The position numbers were made by a program, and so were the translations under genes. A stretch of DNA of 39,524 nt from Halanaerobiales bacterium (GTDB lineage Bacteria > Bacillota > Halanaerobiia > Halanaerobiales > M55B127), in NCBI GenBank assembly GCA_021736945.1, contig JAIPEX010000009.1, positions 1 through 39,524 on the forward strand, read 5' to 3'. Below the pieces are notes generated by a model that saw only the letters and a program-made list of their open reading frames with translations, had not been told where the DNA came from and ran no database searches. Below, one piece after another: positions 33,969 through 39,524 of the stretch (positions are counted from its first letter, which is position 1; the number at the start of each line of letters is the position of its first letter).

Positions 33969-34832
33969 TCAAGGTTCCCCAGTGTTTTCATTAATGCCTG
34001 TATTTACTTTTGAATCATATTGAGTAGATATACTTAATGATTTGCCATCAGTTTTTATAGTTATAGTTCCTTTTTTATTAGTTCTATAAATATTTATGTT
34101 TTTTTGATTTAAACGTCTAATATTACCAGCATGAGGATAATTATCATCTAGACCACTCGAAATAATAGCAGTCCTTGGAGAAACTTTTTCTAAAAACTCT
34201 TTACTTGTAGATAAATTACTCCCATGGTTTCCAACTTTCAATATTTGAGCAGAAATATTTTTATTACTCTGGATTAATTTTTCTTCTAACTTTGAATCCA
34301 CATCTCCCATAAATAGAAATCTATAATTACTATATTTCATTAATAATACTAAAGAGGAATTTTTTAAATTATAAGTATGTTTATCTGGATGCAATACTTC
34401 AAATTTAATTTCTCCTACTTGAAACTTATCTCCTGTTCTTCCTGTTTTATATGTAATATTTTTTTGTTCTATTAAATCAAGATATTCTCGATAAATTGAC
34501 GTCTTATCTCTTAAACCACTGTCAATAACCTTTTCTACTTTAAACTCCTCTAATATAGGCAATAAACCTCCTATATGGTTAGGGTGAGGAACAGCACTAA
34601 TCACATAATCTAATTTTTTGATTTCGTATTTACTTAAATAATTTTTTAAATTATTACAACTGTCTTTAGAACCCCCGTCAATCAAAATTGTTTTATCATT
34701 TGGCGTCTTGATTAAAATTGAATCTCCAAGTTCCACATCTAAATAATTAACTTCAAGTTGACCTGCTGACAAAGTAACGTTAAATGCTAAAACTATAATT
34801 ATTATGAATAAAACAAATGAATATTTTTTCAA
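33969..34832 (-). CDS. ComEC-like metallo-beta-lactamase-fold protein with altered metal ligands
   Basis: After a signal or anchor segment (FVLFIIIIVLAFNVTLSAG), the protein has the ComEC/Rec2 hydrolase layout: VNYLDVELGDSILI, TILIDGGS, an HxHxDH position, LKNSSLVLLMKYSNYRFLFM, GDVDSKLEEKL and LKVGNHGSNLSTS. The usual SHPHADH reads AVPHPNH, so His and Asp ligands are Val and Asn, and the usual GHHGS reads GNHGS. It may be a catalytically dead binder, or one with changed metal needs. The start is unclear: the GGAGGAG site is 3-6 bases before two ATT codons and 17 before TTG 34832, which I use; the frame is open further upstream to ATG 34967. Confidence 0.75.
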   Translation of the reverse strand: MKKYSFVLFIIIIVLAFNVTLSAGQLEVNYLDVELGDSILIKTPNDKTILIDGGSKDSCNNLKNYLSKYEIKKLDYVISAVPHPNHIGGLLPILEEFKVEKVIDSGLRDKTSIYREYLDLIEQKNITYKTGRTGDKFQVGEIKFEVLHPDKHTYNLKNSSLVLLMKYSNYRFLFMGDVDSKLEEKLIQSNKNISAQILKVGNHGSNLSTSKEFLEKVSPRTAIISSGLDDNYPHAGNIRRLNQKNINIYRTNKKGTITIKTDGKSLSISTQYDSKVNTGINENTGEP

Positions 34833-35078
34833 TAAAGCAATAATAAACTCCTCCCTTCTAATTTCAACATTATTATATAATTTTATGCTTAAAGTGTCTA
34901 TGATTTTATACCAACACCATTGGTTTTCAAAAATATTTAATACGTTATTTTTTTCATTATATAACATACATTGATTATATTTAAAAACTAGATAGTACCA
35001 AATTGATAGAAAGGAATATTATATTTTATATGGAAATATTTTAATAAGAAACTAAATAACTATATAGGAGGAATCGCT

Positions 35079-35315
35079 ATGACTTCTTTATTTATTAATT
35101 GGATTATCATTTTAATAATCGGATTTTTATTAGCTCGTCAACTTAAACCTTTCCAAGCTTTTTATTCTGGTATTATAAGCTTAGTTATTGCTACAATAAT
35201 AACCTATCTTGTTCATAGTGTCTGGATTGCTTCTAATAGTATACTATGGTCTATTATTGCTGTTAGTCATGCTAGTTTTTGGGCCGGTCTATTTACTCAT
35301 GTTAATGCTAAATAA
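35079..35315 (+). CDS. Small multi-pass membrane protein
   Basis: The 78-residue product is almost wholly hydrophobic, with about three segments (INWIIILIIGFLLARQL, FYSGIISLVIATIITYLVHS and WSIIAVSHASFWAGLF). AGGAGGAATCGCT lies just before ATG 35079, so translation is well supported. It is the only plus-strand gene in the window, with a bidirectional hairpin after it. I do not recognise the family; small membrane proteins of this kind in halophiles often modify other membrane complexes, but no partner is suggested here. Confidence 0.75.
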   Translation: MTSLFINWIIILIIGFLLARQLKPFQAFYSGIISLVIATIITYLVHSVWIASNSILWSIIAVSHASFWAGLFTHVNAK

Positions 35316-35446
35316 ACCGGTTTTTATTTACTATAGGAACATTATACACCATAATATTTAAAAATATCTATTTTGTTAATATTCAATAGAACTATACTAT
35401 TTTTAAAAATACAATAATATTTGTTATCAGGTTAATAATTAATAGA

Positions 35447-35494
35447 AAAGGCAGGAAAGATTTTTTTGAAAACATTCAAATCTTTCCTGCCTTT
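35447..35494. terminator. Bidirectional terminator between convergent genes
   Basis: AAAGGCAGGAAAGATTT (35447-35463) and AAATCTTTCCTGCCTTT (35478-35494) form a perfect 17-bp stem. It serves the minus-strand aldo/keto reductase gene ending at 35509 and the plus-strand membrane peptide gene ending at 35315. Confidence 0.9.
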
Positions 35495-35508
35495 CAATTT
35501 AGTTTATT

Positions 35509-36375
35509 TTAAGGAATAGGATACAATTGGCCTCCATAAACATCAACATATTCTTTTAATTGTTTTAATTCCGTTGTGGATAATTCTAGTCTGTTTTTAT
35601 TATCTTCCAAAATATTAAGCCCCTTTTTAAGCATTCTTATATCCCCTGGACTAATTGCAGTATCAATATCTTGAGATAAGGTAAATCTCAAAGCCAATTC
35701 GGCCAGTTCATCATGGTCAAATATAGGCTTATACCAAGTATCATAATCATGTCTTTTTTCTTTTTCCTGCCATCTTCTTTGAGCCAAAGCTTTAATTGCT
35801 AATATACCCTTATTAGTTTCGCGGGCTTTCTCAATAACTTGGGAACCTTGATCTTCATTAAACCAATAATTCCAATTTATTGGAAACATAACAGTATCAA
35901 AATCATAAGCATTCATTAATTTAAGAGCTGCCCACTCACTATGAGCAGAAAACCCTATATATTTAATTAAACCTTCCTCTTGAGCTTCAATAATTGCCTC
36001 CAGTGCACCCCCGGCTCCCAATGCTTGATTTAAAGCTCTTTTATCTGTTACTTCATGCAACTGATAAACATCAAAGTAATCAGTTTTTAAAACTTCCAAG
36101 GAATTTTCAATATCTGCTCTAACTTCATCTTTGGTATTATCAGGTTCAGTCTTACAAGTTAAAACTATATCATCTCGATAAGGTTTTAAAGCCGGTCCTA
36201 ACTTGTTCTGGGCGTTTCCATAAGTCGGACCTACATCAAATAAATTTACTCCCCTATCAATAGCCTCTTCTACCATCTGATTAACTTTATCCTGTTCTTC
36301 ATTGTTTACCATTATACCACCGAAACCAATCACAGAAACTTTCAAATTAGTTCGTCCTAATACTCTATATTCCAT
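35509..36375 (-). CDS. Aldo/keto reductase
   Basis: The 288-residue protein is a typical aldo/keto reductase TIM barrel with the tetrad D47, Y52, K75 and H107 (LFDVGPTYG, LTCKTE, YQLHE). The C-terminal nucleotide-phosphate part is ISPGDIRMLKKGLNILEDNK. It resembles clostridial reductases of the YhdN/ferredoxin-fused group, but lacks their C-terminal cluster domain. It reduces aldehydes or ketones with NAD(P)H. ATG 36375 follows GAAGGGGG. There is no substrate clue, although the AOR of this window also deals in aldehydes. Confidence 0.95.
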   Translation of the reverse strand: MEYRVLGRTNLKVSVIGFGGIMVNNEEQDKVNQMVEEAIDRGVNLFDVGPTYGNAQNKLGPALKPYRDDIVLTCKTEPDNTKDEVRADIENSLEVLKTDYFDVYQLHEVTDKRALNQALGAGGALEAIIEAQEEGLIKYIGFSAHSEWAALKLMNAYDFDTVMFPINWNYWFNEDQGSQVIEKARETNKGILAIKALAQRRWQEKEKRHDYDTWYKPIFDHDELAELALRFTLSQDIDTAISPGDIRMLKKGLNILEDNKNRLELSTTELKQLKEYVDVYGGQLYPIP

Positions 36376-36470
36376 AAACAGCCCCCTTCGTGGTACTTTA
36401 TATTATTTTAACCAATAAAATTATCTTAAAAACCTTTGAAATAATTTTCATTCCATCTATTCATTATAGT

Positions 36471-36947
36471 TTAATAATTTTCCATAGCTTTAGGTTTTCC
36501 ACTTGTATATTCTACATTTTCTGCATTTATTGATATACTGGCATTACCAACTGTATCTACTTCATTATAAAAAATAACTTTTCCCCTCGGAGCTTCAAGA
36601 TTAATTGACGGATTACCCAATATCGCCTCTTCAAATTTAAGGTGTATATCACCTCTATTACTTTTTACATTTATTTTTACATTCCCAGTTATTTTTTCTT
36701 GAAATAAAAGATAGATATCACCTTTGTCTGAAGATAAGTTTATAGTAGCATTACCACTTATCTCTTCTTTATATACTTTAATCAAATCATTACTACCTGT
36801 TTTATTATCTTGTATCTTTTGATTTCCTGTTATTTTATTTTCTTCTACCTCTACATCTTCTGAATTAAAATCTCTTAAAGAAATATCTTCCCCCATAGTA
36901 CCTAATAAAAAACCAAAAATGAGTAAGATTATTAGTATTTTTTCCAT
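36471..36947 (-). CDS. Secreted protein with 23-residue beta repeats
   Basis: The 158-residue product begins with a signal peptide (MEKILIILLIFGFLLGTMG) and has a polar spacer. Then come four tandem repeats of about 23 residues starting EISGNATINLSSDKGDIYLL, EKITGNVKINVKSNRGDIHL, EAILGNPSINLEAPRGKVIF and DTVGNASISINAENVEYTSG. The consensus xxGNxxINxxxxRGDIxLxF suggests a beta-helix or beta-solenoid strand unit, like DUF4097-type adhesin folds. The spacer may be a further degenerate repeat (ENKITGNQKI). Function is unknown; its location is likely periplasmic or at the surface. Confidence 0.7.
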   Translation of the reverse strand: MEKILIILLIFGFLLGTMGEDISLRDFNSEDVEVEENKITGNQKIQDNKTGSNDLIKVYKEEISGNATINLSSDKGDIYLLFQEKITGNVKINVKSNRGDIHLKFEEAILGNPSINLEAPRGKVIFYNEVDTVGNASISINAENVEYTSGKPKAMENY

Positions 36948-37039
36948 TATATTTTCCTCCTCATATAAGAATTTTACACTGATTATTATATTAATATTTC
37001 TATGAAGATGACAATTTACCTTTAAAGTTCAAAATTCAT

Positions 37040-38038
37040 TTATATTTGAATCTTTTTATTATACAGTAATAATGCCTCGGATTCTTTATACTGGTTATTC
37101 ATAGAAGCTGTCTCAAAAAAAGTCATGAATAACTTTTCGATAGGAAGGGTCATTTTTAAAATATAAGAGTTCTTATATTTGCTGACTCTCTCCATAGATG
37201 AAAATGCATTTGCTACTTCATAATTATAAGTACAAGATAAAAAGGTACGATTCTTTTCAATCCAACCTTTTTCTGTACTCATTCCTCGGTATACTATAAC
37301 TTCTTTTAAATTCATTAGTTCGAAAAATGCTCTCATAAAAGCAAGTCTATGAATAATATATTTTCTGCGATGGGTTTTTTCACCTACACCTTTAAAAATG
37401 TTATCTGTTCTTACTTTTTTACCTTGATATGTTACCATACCTAATTCTGCTAATACTATTTTTAATCCTTTAACCCATTCTCCTGATTCGGGATTTAAGA
37501 CAAAACTATTAGTAGTTAAATTCTCTTGTTTAATCAAATTTTTATCTTTCATATAATTTTTTATATCTTTATATAAACTTTTATAACCCTCTTTTCTGGT
37601 AAAATCAATTTCTTTATTTTCTTTTAAAAATATAGAATTATCATTTAACCATTCTTTAACCTGTTTTTTTGTTTTACTTATCTTATTTTGAGTTTGCTCC
37701 CTATCTTTAGGATCTGCTTTAATAGTAATTTTAGAATTATATTTTCTAACAGTTGATTCAATTTTTTTAATGCTTTTACGTCCTAATTGCTTGGAATCTT
37801 TTTCAAATTGAAACCTTTTTACCTCTTCTGCCGGTAAATCCCAGTACTTCCCTTTATCTTCATACTTAGTAATCCGCCATCTAAACATATCGGATTCTTC
37901 AAAATATTCTTCTATATTCCCTGTGGTTCTTCTTCCATCTAACAAACGACATTTATTTCCGGGCACAAGATAACAAAAATCACCCTCAACAAATTCTTCA
38001 TCTGGTCTCATATTTTCATCATATTGGTGTACAGACAT
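37040..38038 (-). CDS. Predicted mono-ADP-ribosyltransferase (R-S-E class)
   Basis: The 332-residue protein has an N-terminal region of unknown type (about 15-78; FVEGDFCYLVPGNKCRLLDG and FRWRITKYEDKGKYWDLP), a basic helical middle and a C-terminal domain. This domain has the three ART signatures in order: R251 in VIVYRGM, a T-F-L-S-C-T element (S268, T270) followed by ANAF, and the E-S-E (319-321) in YKESEALLLYN. These correspond to the NAD-binding Arg, the STS motif and the catalytic ExE loop of the arginine-specific class. There is no signal peptide, so it may be a cytoplasmic effector, a defence protein or the remains of a mobile element. ATG 38038 follows GAGAGGGG. Confidence 0.65.
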   Translation of the reverse strand: MSVHQYDENMRPDEEFVEGDFCYLVPGNKCRLLDGRRTTGNIEEYFEESDMFRWRITKYEDKGKYWDLPAEEVKRFQFEKDSKQLGRKSIKKIESTVRKYNSKITIKADPKDREQTQNKISKTKKQVKEWLNDNSIFLKENKEIDFTRKEGYKSLYKDIKNYMKDKNLIKQENLTTNSFVLNPESGEWVKGLKIVLAELGMVTYQGKKVRTDNIFKGVGEKTHRRKYIIHRLAFMRAFFELMNLKEVIVYRGMSTEKGWIEKNRTFLSCTYNYEVANAFSSMERVSKYKNSYILKMTLPIEKLFMTFFETASMNNQYKESEALLLYNKKIQI

Positions 38039-38154
38039 TTATTTCCCCTCTCAACTTTTTTAACTTATAATAGACCTTCTTATTATTCTTTGAGGCAAAA
38101 ATTTTATTATTGCTACTACTTTATTAGTTTCTAGAGCTTTCGGTTCATAACTAT

Positions 38155-38182
38155 ATTATAGCATTTATATCAATTTATACAA
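38155..38182 (-). promoter_or_regulatory. Promoter of the ADP-ribosyltransferase-like gene
   Basis: Minus-strand TTGTAT (38182-38177) and TATAAT (38160-38155) are 16 bases apart, with a perfect -10. Transcription would begin near 38148, leaving a leader of about 110 bases that shows no hairpin I can recognise. Nothing else is visible in 38039-38260. Confidence 0.5.
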
Positions 38183-38265
38183 AACATAACAGTGATTGCA
38201 AAACAAAAACAAACACTTCAAACTGAATAAATTTAGTAAATATCTAACTAAATAACTACACATGA

Positions 38266-39524
38266 TAAAAAATATAAAAATAGACAGGCATAGTCCCTAT
38301 CAAGTGGCAAATACCGGACTATTTAATAATCTTTTAAAACTAATGGCCAACAATTTGAACCCAAAGTATAATTTTGAACGCACTTCACCCCGGACAGGCA
38401 TATTATCAACATCATACTTCCTTCTAAACACAGAAGGTAAGCCTTCTATCCCTGCTCTTTGGTTGGTGAGTTCGACATATTCTTTGGTGTCCATTTTTTC
38501 TCTAATTTTATCTCTTAGATATCTTTCTCTATCAAACCTAACAGTATTAGCTTTCTTTTGAAATTTAATTCTGCATTGTTCTTTAAAACTACAATCTGAA
38601 CAATTCTCTTTAGTAAACTTGGCAGTAAAGACTTCTTTTTCGTCATCATACTTACTTAAATAAGGTTTTTGGCCGTTAATACATTCAGTAATCAGATTAT
38701 CTTCATTAATCTTAAAGGTCTCTGCAAAACTTAATTTAGATTCGCTTTCTTTTCTGCCGACTAATTCTCCGGGTATTAATTCAATACCCTTCTGTATAGC
38801 TAATTCGGCTAGTTCAAGAGTGAAGTAAGCACCATCTACTAACATTTTGAGCGGATTTTTGAGTCTTTTATCAACATCCAATTTTTCAATAGTATCTTTA
38901 CTAAACTTTTGGTCACTATATATATTAGGCTTAAAATCATAATCTATAACGATACTGTGATTCTCATCAAATACTTCTACCACATTGGCCGTGTAACCGA
39001 TATTAGGACCATATTTTAAACGATAAGTTGCATCAGGGTCACTGGGGTTTTGCAAGATATCTGAGTTTAAATCCTGACCGTCTTTTATCTTTAATTCTCC
39101 GGGATTAAGGTTATCGAAATCATCATTGTCAGTTTGTTCGCCTAGCATCCTTTTTAAGGTCTTAAATTCTTCTGTTTGTTCAATTCTAGCAGAACTTCTT
39201 AAAGAAGCTCTATATAACATTTGAGAGTGTTTTAGTAAGAATTCCAACTTGGTTTCTATATCTTTATCTCTAGTTTTGTAAATGGTTTCTTTTTTATGTC
39301 CCTTTTTAAGATAAGCAAGACAGCTTTCAGGTATTGCTTTGTTGTCTGGTTCTTTTAATTTTTTAATTAAATTGTCATTGACTGTATAGACTAGTTCTAT
39401 TCTTGACATGTTCTTACTGGAAGAAGCAACCATAAAAGAGTCAACACGGATCTTTTCATCGCCAATTTCAAGTGTTTCGGCGATAAGTTTAGAAAGGCTT
39501 TCTACTTCTTCTTTTATTAAATCA
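38266..39524 (-). mobile_element. Insertion sequence of IS1182 type, cut by the right edge
   Basis: The 3' end of a DDE transposase gene is followed after the TGA by the likely terminal repeat. Read from outside inwards it is AAAAATAGACAGGCATAGTC (about 38275-38294). The 5' end lies outside the window. The outer tip resembles that of the left-edge element (both have TATAAAAA-like bases then ATAGACA), which could mean related ends or chance. The precise boundary and the target duplication cannot be determined from one end. Confidence 0.55.
38300..39524 (-). CDS. IS1182-type DDE transposase (5' part missing)
   Basis: The frame is open to the right edge and begins there as DLIKEEVESLSKLIAETLEI, then GDEKIRVDSFMVASS, so the apparent Met at 39433 is internal. 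About 407 codons are visible. The core has DPDATYRLKYGPNIGYTANV (the DDE_Tnp region), LVDGAYFT (second Asp) and FTKENCSDCSFKEQC, a zinc-like CxxCxxxxxC part. It closes with YVELTNQRAGIEGLPSVFRR (the Glu segment) and a basic end. This order is that of IS1182-family transposases. It appears intact in the visible portion. Confidence 0.88.
   Translation of the reverse strand, partial: DLIKEEVESLSKLIAETLEIGDEKIRVDSFMVASSSKNMSRIELVYTVNDNLIKKLKEPDNKAIPESCLAYLKKGHKKETIYKTRDKDIETKLEFLLKHSQMLYRASLRSSARIEQTEEFKTLKRMLGEQTDNDDFDNLNPGELKIKDGQDLNSDILQNPSDPDATYRLKYGPNIGYTANVVEVFDENHSIVIDYDFKPNIYSDQKFSKDTIEKLDVDKRLKNPLKMLVDGAYFTLELAELAIQKGIELIPGELVGRKESESKLSFAETFKINEDNLITECINGQKPYLSKYDDEKEVFTAKFTKENCSDCSFKEQCRIKFQKKANTVRFDRERYLRDKIREKMDTKEYVELTNQRAGIEGLPSVFRRKYDVDNMPVRGEVRSKLYFGFKLLAISFKRLLNSPVFAT

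Noticed and set aside
33797-33991. A 64-residue minus-strand frame between UspA copy 2 and the ComEC-like gene
   Set aside because: It overlaps the end of the ComEC-like gene, has no ribosome-binding site I can see, and its composition looks like translated AT-rich spacer.
1-39524. CRISPR arrays, tRNA or rRNA genes, prophage modules
   Set aside because: I saw no spaced direct repeats, cloverleaf-like sequences with CCA ends, rRNA cores or phage structural genes.
1-39524. The whole window as a composite transposon
   Set aside because: Only one end of each edge element is visible, the left transposase family is not certain, and the content looks like ordinary chromosomal housekeeping.

Overview
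The window is very AT-rich and codes almost entirely on the minus strand. The gene content points to a strictly anaerobic, diderm (outer-membrane-bearing), low-GC Firmicute, most likely of the Halanaerobiales. The supporting features are a tungsten-type aldehyde:ferredoxin oxidoreductase (AOR), a clostridial acyl-CoA dehydratase activase giant, a TPR/beta-barrel protein of YaiO type, an FtsA-domain protein and a YtvI-like permease. The order assignment is inference; no rRNA or tRNA gene is present.

Layout: (1) Positions 1-110 are the start of an insertion sequence running off the left edge. Its hairpin would cover the transposase ribosome-binding site in read-through transcripts, and beside it lies a tiny ORF that ends where the element begins. 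(2) 255-4104: a DUF885-like metallopeptidase gene broken at an A10 run, a MerR-zinc ribbon-methyltransferase fusion, and a YtvI/AI-2E-type permease. (3) 4236-9830: a polyferredoxin and the 1429-residue activase/dehydratase-like fusion. (4) 10145-16942: a cyclase-family hydrolase, a LiaF-like membrane protein, a TPR/beta-barrel protein, a DUF1232 protein, a glycerophosphodiesterase, a UspA protein, a small HD alarmone hydrolase and an orphan CofE-like ligase. (5) 17140-18225: a small operon of zinc ribbon, coiled-coil protein and a third reading frame joined in frame to the second but separated from it by one TAA codon. (6) 18489-23285: a Cache-GGDEF-EAL protein and an FtsA-like ATPase with beta-grasp-like repeats. 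(7) 23400-28877: the centrepiece, described below. (8) 29096-34832: an EAL-HDOD protein, DUF302, cyclopropane fatty acid synthase, a methyltransferase, a second UspA and a ComEC-like metallo-beta-lactamase-fold protein with altered metal ligands. (9) 35079-38038: a lone plus-strand membrane peptide, an aldo/keto reductase, a secreted 23-residue-repeat protein and a protein with an R-S-E-type ADP-ribosyltransferase signature. (10) 38300 to the right edge: a DDE transposase of IS1182 type, cut by the window.

The most interesting system is region 7. A Moco/Tuco-type riboswitch with a downstream terminator hairpin leads a six-gene operon: a Tat-signal four-cluster ferredoxin, a YdhV-like AOR catalytic subunit without its own signal, an unknown 184-residue protein, FdhD, TatA and TatC. 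I read this as a self-contained module for making, exporting and controlling a tungsten or molybdenum enzyme in response to its cofactor. A perfect 15-bp inverted repeat sits between the enzyme genes and the maturation/export genes.
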